DNA of 64,000 bases. Origin: an uncultured Lachnospiraceae bacterium (GTDB lineage: Bacteria > Bacillota > Clostridia > Lachnospirales > Lachnospiraceae). How positions within the stretch are numbered: position 1 is the first letter of the stretch; every line of letters starts with the position of its first letter. Below, piece by piece: positions 8,682 through 17,302 of the stretch. Under the pieces are notes generated by a model. That model was not told the origin of the DNA and did not search any database. It saw only the letters and a program-made list of their open reading frames with translations. Both the position numbers and the translations under genes were made by a program. The DNA lies in contig ONNQ01000007.1 of NCBI GenBank assembly GCA_900319245.1, forward strand, positions 29,441 through 93,440. The letters run 5' to 3'.

Positions 8682-11072
8682 TTACTTCACCAGCGCGCCC
8701 CATTTATCAAAATAGTAGCTTACGCCGCCGATCGTTTTACGACCTGTTACCATTGCGCCGTCTGCGTTCAAATAATACCGGTGCCCGTCTGTATCCTTGA
8801 GCCAGCCGGTCTTCATCCGGCCGTTCTTCTGCAGATAGTAATAGGTATTGCCGAGCCGCAGCCAACCGATCTTCATCTTGCCGTTTTTCTGCAAATAGTA
8901 CCATGCGCCTTTATACTTAAGCCAGCCGGTCTTCATCTTACCGTTGCTCTGCAGATAATACTTATTGTTCTTGTACGTGATCCAGCCGGTCTGCATGACG
9001 CCTTCCGCTGTGAAATGGTACTTGGCGTTTCCGATCACCTGCCATCCCTTGCGCATAACGCCGTTTGTGCCAAGATAGAAGGTCCTCTGCGGCGTTCCGA
9101 TTCTGAGCCAGCCGGTCTGCATGACGCCCTTCTTGTAGTAATACCAGTTTCCGCTCTTCTTGACCCAGCCGGTTTTTCCGGACGTTTCGGATGAAGTGGT
9201 TGTTGTCTGTACCTGCACCTGGCCGTAGGTGGAAGCTTCCTGATAAGTGATTCCTTTCGCAGTCACCTTGCCCTGGTAGACGCCCTTATCATCGAAACTG
9301 TAAATGGTGGTGCCGATCTTGATATAGCCCTTCACCATGACGCCCTTGTAGTTAAAGTAATACTTCTTTCCGCCGATTGTCTGCCATCCGCGCTGTACGA
9401 CGCCATATTCATCGAGATGATACGTGTTTCCGTCGACCGTGATCCACCCGAAGCGTTCCACGCCATCCGTGCCAAAATAGTGCTTTTTGGACTTTACTGT
9501 ATAGAATCCGGTTGCCATGATACAGGATGTGGGCTTGAAATAATACATCTTGCCGCCAATCTCTTCCCACTCTGTATAAGCTGCGCCATTGGATCCAAAG
9601 TAATACTTGTGGCCGTTATAGGTAACCCAGCCGGTCTTCATGACGCCCGAAGACGTATTGAAGAAATAATAGTAGTCCCCGATCTTGTGCAGTCCTTTGG
9701 CAACATAACCGCTGTTGTTAAAATAGTACCGCTTGCCGTCGATGGTCTTAAAGCACCCCTTAATGCGGGCGCCATCCGGATATACATAATACTTGCCGGT
9801 GCTGTCTGTTTTGAAGGAGCCGCCTTCCGACGATGTGGAAGCTGCGGTGCCGGACGTGCGCAGCTGAATGGTACCTGCCTTCTTAAAGCTCCAGTTGGTC
9901 CAGGTCGCATGATAGAGGTCCTTTGTATGGGAGTCAAGAATCGCGGTGCCACTATTGTTGCGGCCGACGCAGATCGTCGCGTGATCGTACACGCCGTCGC
10001 CGTTCCAGTCAAAGTAAATCGGATTGCCCTTGATCAGGTTTCCATTATTGGCATTCAGGAATTTGCCGTACTGCTTGAAATGGGCGATCTGCTTCATGAC
10101 ATTGATCCACGCCACGCTGTGACGGTACCAGACAGAGTCCTGCTTGAATCCGCCTGCGTACAGACACTGGGATACAAAGTTCGCGCAGTCTCCGCCCCTT
10201 CCCTTATAGCTGTTATAGGAAGAATTGTAGTTGATGCAATACTTGTCAGCATACGCAATTGCCTTGCTGACATTGTATGTATACGTGGTCGCTGCAGAAG
10301 CCGCCATCATTTCGAGCATGCCGTCTTCCGAGATCACTCGCAGATCGTCCGAATCTGTCTGTGCAGCCTGGGCTGCGGACTGCGCTTCCTCGTCCATCCA
10401 GTCAAAGTTCTGATCTGTATCGCCAATAGAAGCGATCTGCCAGTTGCCACTGCCATCGCGGTCTACCTGCAGGGAGAAATTGTAGCCGTATGCGGCAGCG
10501 TTTACATCTGTGCTATGAGAAGGCGCATAACCAACGGTCATCCATTCATAGATATCCAGGTTTGCTGTTCCATCCTCAAATTGGCATCCGGTTACTTTGA
10601 TCCGGGGAACCATGGTTTGAATGACATCCTCAGCGGGCATCACATAGGAAGTGTATTCGCTCTGTCTTTCCCACTCATTGACAATATTGCCGGAGAAAGC
10701 AAATTCATCTGAATAGCTGCCGGCTATATAACGGCTCTTGGCCGCCTCATAATACTTGAGATAATCGATCAGATTCTCTGCTTCATTTCCGAGTTTGTTC
10801 TCAATCGCTTGAAAGTCGGAATCCATTTTCTGTGCAGAGGCAATGACTTCTTCGTCTTCCGCTGTCATAGAACGATCATAGAGATCGCGGATTGCCTGAT
10901 CAAAGCGGCCCGATCCTTCCGACGCACTCTCCGACTTCCGATCAGAAGCACTGATATTGCTGCGCGCCGCATCGGTATTCGCTTTAATTTCTGTAAGAAA
11001 ACAGGAGCCGACCGGTGAGGCAAGCCCCAAAACCATACATGCAACAAGGATTCCTGACAGTAACTTTTTCAT
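8682..11072 (-). CDS. Secreted amidase-domain protein with cell-wall-binding repeats
   Basis: A 796-residue exported protein. The N-terminal signal peptide (MKKLLSGILVACMVLGLA) is followed by a spacer region and, near residues 260-400, an amidase-like domain. Key residues are in GGDCANFVSQCLYAGG (Cys) and DHATICVGRNNS (His), the pattern of the putative-amidase (Amidase_6) family. The C-terminal half is a run of about 20-residue choline/wall-binding type repeats (TGWVTYNGHKYYFGSNG and variants). The true start is ATG 11072, with GGGAG 9 nt upstream; the longer frame would need a TTG. It likely acts on or is anchored to the cell wall. The substrate is not readable. A WalR-type box overlaps its promoter. 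Confidence 0.82.
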   Translation of the reverse strand: MKKLLSGILVACMVLGLASPVGSCFLTEIKANTDAARSNISASDRKSESASEGSGRFDQAIRDLYDRSMTAEDEEVIASAQKMDSDFQAIENKLGNEAENLIDYLKYYEAAKSRYIAGSYSDEFAFSGNIVNEWERQSEYTSYVMPAEDVIQTMVPRIKVTGCQFEDGTANLDIYEWMTVGYAPSHSTDVNAAAYGYNFSLQVDRDGSGNWQIASIGDTDQNFDWMDEEAQSAAQAAQTDSDDLRVISEDGMLEMMAASAATTYTYNVSKAIAYADKYCINYNSSYNSYKGRGGDCANFVSQCLYAGGFKQDSVWYRHSVAWINVMKQIAHFKQYGKFLNANNGNLIKGNPIYFDWNGDGVYDHATICVGRNNSGTAILDSHTKDLYHATWTNWSFKKAGTIQLRTSGTAASTSSEGGSFKTDSTGKYYVYPDGARIKGCFKTIDGKRYYFNNSGYVAKGLHKIGDYYYFFNTSSGVMKTGWVTYNGHKYYFGSNGAAYTEWEEIGGKMYYFKPTSCIMATGFYTVKSKKHYFGTDGVERFGWITVDGNTYHLDEYGVVQRGWQTIGGKKYYFNYKGVMVKGYIKIGTTIYSFDDKGVYQGKVTAKGITYQEASTYGQVQVQTTTTSSETSGKTGWVKKSGNWYYYKKGVMQTGWLRIGTPQRTFYLGTNGVMRKGWQVIGNAKYHFTAEGVMQTGWITYKNNKYYLQSNGKMKTGWLKYKGAWYYLQKNGKMKIGWLRLGNTYYYLQKNGRMKTGWLKDTDGHRYYLNADGAMVTGRKTIGGVSYYFDKWGALVK

Positions 11073-11095
11073 AAAAAAATTCTCCCTTACCAAAA

Positions 11096-11133
11096 TGTAA
11101 CATTATTGTAATATATTTATTACAACTACGCAA
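11096..11133 (-). promoter_or_regulatory. Promoter with overlapping WalR-type box (amidase gene)
   Basis: On the minus strand TTGCGT (11128-11133), 17 nt and TACAAT (11105-11110) form a promoter. On the plus strand TGTAAC-N5-TGTAAT (11096-11112) matches the known WalR/YycF consensus TGTWAH-N5-TGTWAH and covers the -10 and start site. That position is usual for repression. A perfect dyad TTGTAATA/TATTACAA (11106-11125) overlaps the same region. Confidence 0.5.
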
Positions 11134-11189
11134 CATTTAGTGGAAGAATTTTTAATATTCTATTAACTTTTAGACGGTGTCCTCATGCA

Positions 11190-11918
11190 TTACATGCCTA
11201 GTTTCTGCATTTCGTCGAGGATTTCTTTCTCGGTTTTCTGATGTTTCTGTCCGGATTGTTCGGGCGCCTCCCCCTCTTTAACCTCCTTTTTCGTCTCCAG
11301 ATACGGCATATACTCCGCAAGAAGGAGGTTGACCGTGATAAGGCTCACGGCCGCAAATCCAAAGAAGGTCCACAGAAAAGCATACAGAGGAAGTCTTTGC
11401 AGGTCCATATAAGTCAGGGCCATAGGAACGATATGGACAAATGCGATTACGATCAAGTTCAGCGGCTTCTTGAACATGAAGTAAATGCTGTCCTGGATCA
11501 GCTGCGGGATCGTTGCCTTAAACGCTGCCATGGTCGGAAACAGATACATCAAGGTGATCACGATCACTGCCGCGATCATAAGGATTCCGATCTTGATATA
11601 ATCAAAAATCCCGCCAAACTGTCTGCACCAGTACCATTCCATAGCCAGAAAAGCCAGCAGCACCAGACTGCAGATCCAAATGATCGCAGCCTGCTTAAAG
11701 TTTGTGACAAAGCCCTTCCAGAAATCACGGAAAGGCGCGGCAGAATCTTTGTTCTTGAGCGTATTCATCAGTGCGAAATCCATGGCCGCCCAGCCCGCTC
11801 CCGCTGTCACGATTGGAAGCACAGTTATAACAAAACAAAGATTGCAGATGATGATTGCCCAGCAGCGCAGCATAATCTGTCCGAACAAACTGTCGTTATC
11901 AAGAAATCCCCGTAACAT
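11190..11918 (-). CDS. YesL-like (DUF624) membrane protein
   Basis: A 242-residue integral membrane protein with about five hydrophobic segments (for example IIICNLCFVITVLPIVTAG and AAIIWICSLVLLAFLAM). The N-terminus MLRGFLDNDSLFGQIMLRCW and the WGAMDFALMNTLKNKDSA-like region match the YesL/DUF624 family, often encoded beside carbohydrate ABC transporters; its molecular role is unknown. The start is the ATG at 11918, which shares one base with the TAA stop of the upstream gene (TAATG), so translation is coupled. It is the last gene of the alpha-galactoside transport operon. Confidence 0.8.
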   Translation of the reverse strand: MLRGFLDNDSLFGQIMLRCWAIIICNLCFVITVLPIVTAGAGWAAMDFALMNTLKNKDSAAPFRDFWKGFVTNFKQAAIIWICSLVLLAFLAMEWYWCRQFGGIFDYIKIGILMIAAVIVITLMYLFPTMAAFKATIPQLIQDSIYFMFKKPLNLIVIAFVHIVPMALTYMDLQRLPLYAFLWTFFGFAAVSLITVNLLLAEYMPYLETKKEVKEGEAPEQSGQKHQKTEKEILDEMQKLGM

Positions 11919-12610
11919 TATTTTCCATCCTCCAATACAAACGAAAGGAATTTGAGTACCGCATCCATATGCGGACAATTGGCCGATACGCCGATCGCGC
12001 AGCTGTCGCCATAAATATGATATTTGCTGACCAACTTTGTATCGCTTAAATCAATGCCGATGGGAACAGGCTCTGTGCTGTACTCCTCGTCGAGAGGCGT
12101 CGCATAAATCAGTCTGTCCTCATATTGGGACATGATCTCAGAGGCCTCAGGACGCGAGAGATCCAGTAGTCTTCCTCTCTCACCGAGCTTTTGCAGGTCG
12201 TCCTTCTCCATTGCGATCAGGTCCAGCGTTCCGGCGTCGACATAAGCCACAAAATAGGTGTAATACTGATTGACCTTCTCAGAAAAAGGGTCAAAATAGC
12301 AATTCGTATTGAAATACACGTTCTTCTCTTTGGTATCGTAGCCCGAGTAGTCGACGAAATCCCGCCAGATCTGCGATTTATTGCCTGCGTCCGCCTGTGT
12401 ATTGGCAATCGTGATATAGAACCAGTTATCATTGGGCGTCATGGCCCGCGCGATGACAAAATAGATCACAAAGGCAATAAGGCATACAATGCCGATGATC
12501 CACAACTTGTAATAGTCCCATACATACTGAAGCTTCGCGGCCCCTTGGAGCTGCGAAACTTCCCGCTTGGCATTCTTGAGTTCCTTTTGAAAATACTTCT
12601 TTACTGACAT
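11918..12610 (-). CDS. Single-pass membrane protein of unknown function
   Basis: A 230-residue protein not recognised as a named family. It has a charged N-terminus (MSVKKYFQKELKNAKREVSQ), one membrane helix (LWIIGIVCLIAFVIYFVIARA, about 40-60) and a ~170-residue presumably extracellular domain. That domain has a pattern loosely like a solute-binding lobe (DLIAMEKDDLQKLGERGRLLDL). The start is ATG 12610; longer upstream reading frame lacks a good ribosome site. It overlaps the YesL-like gene by one base and follows a terminator after the second permease, so it is probably expressed at low level by read-through. It could assist the sugar transporter, but this is inference from position only. 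Confidence 0.6.
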   Translation of the reverse strand: MSVKKYFQKELKNAKREVSQLQGAAKLQYVWDYYKLWIIGIVCLIAFVIYFVIARAMTPNDNWFYITIANTQADAGNKSQIWRDFVDYSGYDTKEKNVYFNTNCYFDPFSEKVNQYYTYFVAYVDAGTLDLIAMEKDDLQKLGERGRLLDLSRPEASEIMSQYEDRLIYATPLDEEYSTEPVPIGIDLSDTKLVSKYHIYGDSCAIGVSANCPHMDAVLKFLSFVLEDGK

Positions 12611-12655
12611 GAATTCCGATGATCCTTTATATGCAACTGTTCGCAATCTTCTCTT

Positions 12656-12686
12656 ATAAAAAGGTGGAAGGCTGTGCCTTCCACCT
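12656..12686 (-). terminator. Strong terminator after the second permease
   Basis: Stem AGGTGGAAGGC with GCCTTCCACCT, 3-nt loop (ACA on the minus strand) and TTTTTATAA after it. It begins only 6 nt past the permease stop, so the membrane protein and YesL genes depend on read-through or a separate start. Confidence 0.85.
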
Positions 12687-12692
12687 CTCATA

Positions 12693-13526
12693 TTACAGCT
12701 TTCCGCCGGAAGTTGCGATACCTTCCACGAACTGTTTCTGGAAGATTACATAGATGATGACCATGGGCAGGATTGCCAGCGTAGCTGCCGCCATCATTGT
12801 AGGATATTCGCTTCCGTACTGACCCTGCATCTTAGCAAGACCTGCAGAAAGAGTAGTCGTCTCTGCGTTTGTGCAGACGATCATGGGCCACATCAGATCC
12901 TTGAACGCGAACACTGCGGTGAAAATACCCAGCGCCACCATGGAGGACTGTGTCAGAGGCATCATGATGCGAAGGAATTTCTGACCGATGTTGCAGCCGT
13001 CAATGCCGGCCGCTTCTTCAAGATCCTTGGGAAGTCCCTCATAACCGGTCTTGAGCAGGTATGTACCAAATGCTGTTACAAGACCGGGGAACACAAGGCC
13101 GAAGGTCGTGTTTAGCATTCCCATCTTGGATACCATCAGGTACTGCGGGATGATGAAAATCTGTGAAGGGATCATCATCTGGACAAGAACAAGCGTGAAC
13201 ATGAAATTCTTACCCGGGAATTTCAGTCTGCCGAATGCATAACCGGCCATTGTAGCGGTAAGGCATGCACATACAACACGGAAGAAAATCAAAAGCAGTG
13301 TGTTCTTGTACAGAATGATGAAGTTATAGGACTTCCAAACTGTTGCAAAGTTCTCCCAGTGCCAGCCGTTATGAGGCAGGACATAGAACGGATTGACGGA
13401 AATGGATTCCTGGTTGGTCTTCAGAGCCGTAAGGATCATCCATGCAAAAGGTACAAGCATGATCAAGGAGAAGATAATCAGGATCACATGCACGAGTATA
13501 CTTTTAGCTCTATATTTGCTTTCCAT
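12693..13526 (-). CDS. Sugar ABC transporter permease, MalG type
   Basis: Inner-membrane permease of the carbohydrate uptake 1 (CUT1) family, 277 residues with six hydrophobic segments. The ATPase-contact EAA loop reads EEAAGIDGCNIGQKFLRIMMPL near residues 180-200. It pairs with the MalF-type permease 14 nt upstream and the substrate-binding lipoprotein before that. No ATPase gene is present in the operon, so it probably shares an MsmK/MsiK-type ATPase encoded elsewhere, which is common in this group. AAGGAG stands 6 nt before the ATG. Alpha-galactosides such as melibiose or raffinose are the likely cargo, judged from the GH36 gene nearby. Confidence 0.9.
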   Translation of the reverse strand: MESKYRAKSILVHVILIIFSLIMLVPFAWMILTALKTNQESISVNPFYVLPHNGWHWENFATVWKSYNFIILYKNTLLLIFFRVVCACLTATMAGYAFGRLKFPGKNFMFTLVLVQMMIPSQIFIIPQYLMVSKMGMLNTTFGLVFPGLVTAFGTYLLKTGYEGLPKDLEEAAGIDGCNIGQKFLRIMMPLTQSSMVALGIFTAVFAFKDLMWPMIVCTNAETTTLSAGLAKMQGQYGSEYPTMMAAATLAILPMVIIYVIFQKQFVEGIATSGGKL

Positions 13527-13540
13527 ATTACTCTCCTTTC

Positions 13541-14434
13541 TTATGCGTGATAGACCAGCTTCTTTTCAGCCTGCTGCAGGATGAAAGTCAGGATCATGAT
13601 GAATACAACGAGGATCATAACGAGTGCAGAACCCATACCTTTGTTTCCGTTTGTGAAGGAATACTGATAGAACAGGTAAACAACGGACTGCACCTTGCTC
13701 AGCGCAACGTTCGTCTTATCCATAACCATGAACATCAGATCGAATACTGTAAGAGCACCGATGATACGGGTCTGGACGATGAAGAACGTTGTGGGGCTCA
13801 GAAGCGGAACGGTGATATTGAAGAACTGACGAACTTCGGAAGCACCGTCGATATCTGCCGCTTCATAGTAGTCATGCGGAATCTCCTGCAGACCGGAAAT
13901 AAACAGGACCATGTTATAGCCGAGAATCGACCATACGCCGATGACTGCGACAGAGATCCAAGCGATCTTGGGATCAGAGATCCACGCGACTTTGCTGTGG
14001 AAGATATTGTTCAGAAGACCGAACTGCTGGTTGTAGAGCCATTTCCAAACCATTGCGACTGCTGCAGGTGCGCAGACCATGGGCAGGAAGAAGATCGTTC
14101 TATAGACAGAAACGCCTTTCATCTTTCTGTTGAGCAGGACTGCCAGGAGCAGAGCAATGACTACGGAGAACGGAACCTCGATGATGGCATATTTAATGGT
14201 GTTCCACAGGGACTGCCATACTTCGCCGTCAGCAAGGAGCTTCTGATAGTTGCCGAATCCGATAAAGATATTACCTTTACCGAAATCACCAGTCTTACAG
14301 AAGGACTGATAGACTGTCTGAATGACCGGGTAGAAGTTGAGAACGATCAAGCCGATCATGGTGGGCAGGATGAAGGCCCATCCCCACATAGCTTCCCGCT
14401 TCTCAGCTGCGGTCATGCCTTTCTTTTTCCCCAT
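13541..14434 (-). CDS. Sugar ABC transporter permease, MalF type
   Basis: A 297-residue CUT1 permease. It starts with a basic cytoplasmic stretch (MGKKKGMTAAEKREAMWGW) and has six membrane segments. The EAA loop YEAADIDGASEVRQFFNITVPLLSPT near residue 190 is the site that contacts the ATPase. It lies between the substrate-binding lipoprotein and the MalG-type permease. GGAGGAG precedes the ATG. A hairpin at 14481-14515 separates it from the lipoprotein gene, which would let the binding protein be made in excess over the permeases. Confidence 0.92.
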   Translation of the reverse strand: MGKKKGMTAAEKREAMWGWAFILPTMIGLIVLNFYPVIQTVYQSFCKTGDFGKGNIFIGFGNYQKLLADGEVWQSLWNTIKYAIIEVPFSVVIALLLAVLLNRKMKGVSVYRTIFFLPMVCAPAAVAMVWKWLYNQQFGLLNNIFHSKVAWISDPKIAWISVAVIGVWSILGYNMVLFISGLQEIPHDYYEAADIDGASEVRQFFNITVPLLSPTTFFIVQTRIIGALTVFDLMFMVMDKTNVALSKVQSVVYLFYQYSFTNGNKGMGSALVMILVVFIMILTFILQQAEKKLVYHA

Positions 14435-14480
14435 ACATCTCCTCCTTAATGAATATGAATAGTTGCTTTTTATAGAGAGA

Positions 14481-14515
14481 AACTGCGGAAAACCGGATTC
14501 CGGTATTCCGCAGTT
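14481..14515 (-). terminator. Intra-operon hairpin between binding protein and permeases
   Basis: Perfect 10-bp stem AACTGCGGAA / TTCCGCAGTT, with an inner ACCGG/CCGGT hairpin in its loop. It sits between the binding-protein stop and the first permease. The T-run is poor, so it is more likely a partial terminator or mRNA-stabilising hairpin than a full stop. Confidence 0.65.
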
Positions 14516-14561
14516 CCGATCTACCTAACTAATTCATCACAAATGTACAAATACAAGTGTA

Positions 14562-15914
14562 TTATTCGTTAGCGATTGCATCCTCGATGATCTTCTGTGC
14601 ATTGTCGCATGCTGCTGCCATCTTCGCGGGATCAGAAGGATCCTGCCAAGGATCAAGGAAAGCACCTGCCTGCTGAAGAGCATCTTCCCAAACAGTGGTA
14701 TTTCTGGTGTAAGGTCTGAAGTACAGATCACCTTCCTCTTCAATTCTGACGAACGGGGAAACATCCATGCCTTCAAATGCATTGGCGAATTCTTCGGAAA
14801 CGCCCTTGTAACCAGCCATTGTAACGCCGAGTTCTGCCTGCTTCTTCTGGCCTTCTTCTGAGCAGAAGTAGGAAATCAGGCTGTATGCTGCATCGGGATT
14901 AGCGCAACTTGCGGAGATTGCCCAGCCAAGTCCGTTATATGCGCTCCAGCGCTCGCCCTTGTCGCATGCGCCGTTGCCGTTGACATCAGCGTAAGGCATC
15001 ATTGCCCACTTGTAATCAGCATGGTTCTCAGCCTTGTAGAAGGAGTTGATCATCCAGGAACCCTGTGTGATCATACCGACAAGGTTGGACTGGAACAGAG
15101 AATCTGTACCTGTCTCAGCTACAGTTGCCTGAGGAGCTGCGACTGTGAGGATCTTACGCATCATTTCCATGCCGGCCTTGCCTGCGTCGGATCCGATGGT
15201 TGTTCCCTTGTGGTCGTCTGTAATGACCTGTGCGCCGTAGTCGTAAACCAGGTTGTACCAGCCGTCCTGGTTGTTGGAAGTGTTGATCGCATAGCCGTAA
15301 ACGCCGTCTGCAGCGCCTGCTTCAGTGATCTTAGCTGCAGCATTGTAAACATCTTCCCATGTCCAGTCGTCTGTAGGAGTCTCTACACCATACTTATCAA
15401 AGATAGCCTGGTTGTAAAGAAGAGCGATGGTGTCGTGATCCTTGGGAAGCGCATACTGATGACCATTGGAATTATAAAGGGCAACAATGCCTTCATAATA
15501 GTTGTTCAGGTCAATAGCGTCGTCTGCCGCAATGTAATCATCCAGATTCAGAAGCAGATCATTCTCCATGTACATCTGAGCGGTGTTGGAGTGCATCCAG
15601 AATACGTCGGGCATCTCGCCGCCGGAAGCACCTGCCTCGAGCAGTGTCCAGTAGTTGTCCCAGTCAACGACGTTGATCTTCACAGTTACGCCGGATGTAG
15701 CGGACCACTCGTCAGCGATTTCCTGAAGGCCTGCCAACTGGTTGTTATCCCAGATGTTGACCTGAAGGGATCCGCCTGCGCTTGCGTCCGAAGACTCAGC
15801 TGCTGCATCTGCAGAATCAGAACTTGCAGGTGCGCTGGATCCGCCGCCACAAGCCGCAAGGGAGAGCACCATAACGCCCGCCAGTGCAAGTGACATCAAT
15901 TTTCTCATTTTCAT
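14562..15914 (-). CDS. Sugar-binding lipoprotein (extracellular solute-binding protein family 1)
   Basis: A 450-residue lipoprotein that captures sugar outside the membrane for the two downstream permeases. The signal peptide MKMRKLMSLALAGVMVLSLAAC ends in a clear LAAC lipobox, followed by a Ser/Ala-rich linker. The fold is that of family 1 binding proteins (GGSLQVNIWDNNQLAGLQEIADEW...). ATG 15914 is the start, with AAGGAGG 7 nt upstream; the longer frame is upstream leader. It is the first gene of the operon and faces the AraC gene region, which probably controls it. Alpha-galactosides are the likely ligand by context; this is inference. Confidence 0.92.
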   Translation of the reverse strand: MKMRKLMSLALAGVMVLSLAACGGGSSAPASSDSADAAAESSDASAGGSLQVNIWDNNQLAGLQEIADEWSATSGVTVKINVVDWDNYWTLLEAGASGGEMPDVFWMHSNTAQMYMENDLLLNLDDYIAADDAIDLNNYYEGIVALYNSNGHQYALPKDHDTIALLYNQAIFDKYGVETPTDDWTWEDVYNAAAKITEAGAADGVYGYAINTSNNQDGWYNLVYDYGAQVITDDHKGTTIGSDAGKAGMEMMRKILTVAAPQATVAETGTDSLFQSNLVGMITQGSWMINSFYKAENHADYKWAMMPYADVNGNGACDKGERWSAYNGLGWAISASCANPDAAYSLISYFCSEEGQKKQAELGVTMAGYKGVSEEFANAFEGMDVSPFVRIEEEGDLYFRPYTRNTTVWEDALQQAGAFLDPWQDPSDPAKMAAACDNAQKIIEDAIANE

Positions 15915-16112
15915 AAACGACCCTCCTTTTGTTGTGCGGTCTACATAAACGCAGACCATATTAGATACAAAGATTTTATACAAATATGACACTGCCGAAC
16001 ATGGACTAATGTTGCACTCTTATAGAATTATGTATTTTTTGGCTTATTTTTCATCAAATTGCCGTCATTTTTAAGTTAAAAGCGCAAAGCATCCCATCAT
16101 TCTACACAAATC

Positions 16113-16140
16113 GCACATGAATGGCGCCATTTTTATGTGC
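16113..16140. promoter_or_regulatory. Imperfect dyad upstream of the alpha-galactoside operon
   Basis: GCACATGAATGGC / GCCATTTTTATGTGC form an imperfect inverted repeat around a GGCGCC centre. It lies about 200 nt upstream of the binding-protein ATG and 38 nt past the AraC stop. It could be a regulator site or a weak terminator for the AraC gene; no T-run follows on the minus strand. Confidence 0.3.
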
Positions 16141-16177
16141 AATTTGTTAGTGTCCTATTTACAAATGAAAGTTGCGA

Positions 16178-17134
16178 TCAATCCTGCTCTTTATGGCTGT
16201 CTTCTTCCATTTCCTCTGCCGATATGTCCTGTCTGCCTGCCTCTTTTCTTGTCATATGCGCATGCCTGTATTCGCTTGGATTCAGGCCAAACCGTGATTT
16301 AAACACTTTGGAAAATGCTAACGCGTCATCATATCCGCATTCCGCAGCCACACTGCGCACCGGATCGTTGGACCTTCCAAGCAGATCAGAGGCTTTCCGC
16401 ATTCTTGTCTCGATCAGGTATTCCTGCGGCGACATACCGATTTCCTGTTTCATGAGTTTGACCAGATAACTTCTGGAGATTCCAATATGCTTGGCAAGGT
16501 CCTGAATCCGGATTTTTTCATAAAAGTGATTGTTGATATAGCGGGCTGCATACTGCGCGTACGAAATGTATCCAACAGGGCTGTCCCCGCTCGCCTCCAC
16601 TTCGTGTGCCGCAATCATATCCGAGAGCAGAATGTACATTCCTGCACTTCTCTTCATCTGCCCGTCCAACGTCAGTTTTTTATTTGACAGCATATCTTTG
16701 ACGATCTGTTCCGCTCTCTCAATCTGTGAGAACGTGACAACAGGGGTTTCATCCGTAAACCCCATAGCCACGGCAAGTTTTTGTGCCATGTCCCCGTGAA
16801 ATCCGATCCAGCAATAATACCACGGCGCGTCTTTATCCGCTTCATAGGTCGTCTCTTCATCCGGAAACAGTATAAACATCTGCCCTTTCCGGATCTGCCA
16901 TTGGCGGCCTTTCTTTTCCAGCACGCCCTTCCCGTCGATCACGATATGGATCACAAAATTATTCCTGATGTGCGGTCCATAGCTGTGCCTTGGCAGGCAG
17001 TGCTCATATCCAAAAAAATCAAGATAAAGAGATGTTCCAAGTTCGGATCCGGTATTATTTTCAAAGAAATAATCGCAATTCTCTACGAATTCTGCTTTTC
17101 TTCTATCCTTCAACTTCACTCCCCTTATACGCAT
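16178..17134 (-). CDS. AraC-family transcriptional regulator
   Basis: A 318-residue regulator. The N-terminal cupin-like ligand domain includes HSYGPHIRNNFVIHIVIDGKG. The C-terminal double helix-turn-helix includes IRIQDLAKHIGISRSYLVKLMKQEIGMSPQEYLIETRMRKASDLL and VAAECGYDDALAFSKVFKSRFGLNPSEYR. It probably activates the transport operon just downstream, as MsmR does in raffinose systems. The start is uncertain: ATG 17134 has a weak ribosome site, while a TTG at 17113 has GGGGAG 5 nt before it. It is divergent from a second AraC gene whose N-terminus is similar (SYGP/SFGPAIRNH), so the two are paralogues. Confidence 0.9.
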   Translation of the reverse strand: MRIRGVKLKDRRKAEFVENCDYFFENNTGSELGTSLYLDFFGYEHCLPRHSYGPHIRNNFVIHIVIDGKGVLEKKGRQWQIRKGQMFILFPDEETTYEADKDAPWYYCWIGFHGDMAQKLAVAMGFTDETPVVTFSQIERAEQIVKDMLSNKKLTLDGQMKRSAGMYILLSDMIAAHEVEASGDSPVGYISYAQYAARYINNHFYEKIRIQDLAKHIGISRSYLVKLMKQEIGMSPQEYLIETRMRKASDLLGRSNDPVRSVAAECGYDDALAFSKVFKSRFGLNPSEYRHAHMTRKEAGRQDISAEEMEEDSHKEQD

Positions 17135-17179
17135 TATTTCTTAACAAAAATGAATCTTAATCTTATCTGTATTCATTGT

Positions 17180-17262
17180 AATATGCCAATATTCGACTTA
17201 TAATAGCCTTATAAGACTGCATTTATGTATATTTGCCATTTTTATCCTATTTTTGGCATATT
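17180..17262. promoter_or_regulatory. Inverted repeat between divergent AraC genes
   Basis: AATATGCCAA (17180-17189) and TTGGCATATT (17253-17262) are a perfect 10-nt inverted pair, with a further TTTGCCAT at 17232-17239. They lie in the shared upstream region of the two AraC genes and are candidate binding half-sites for one or both regulators. Confidence 0.4.
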
Positions 17263-17302
17263 GCACTGCAAATCGGTATATTTTCATAATAAGGAGCTTG
17301 TT

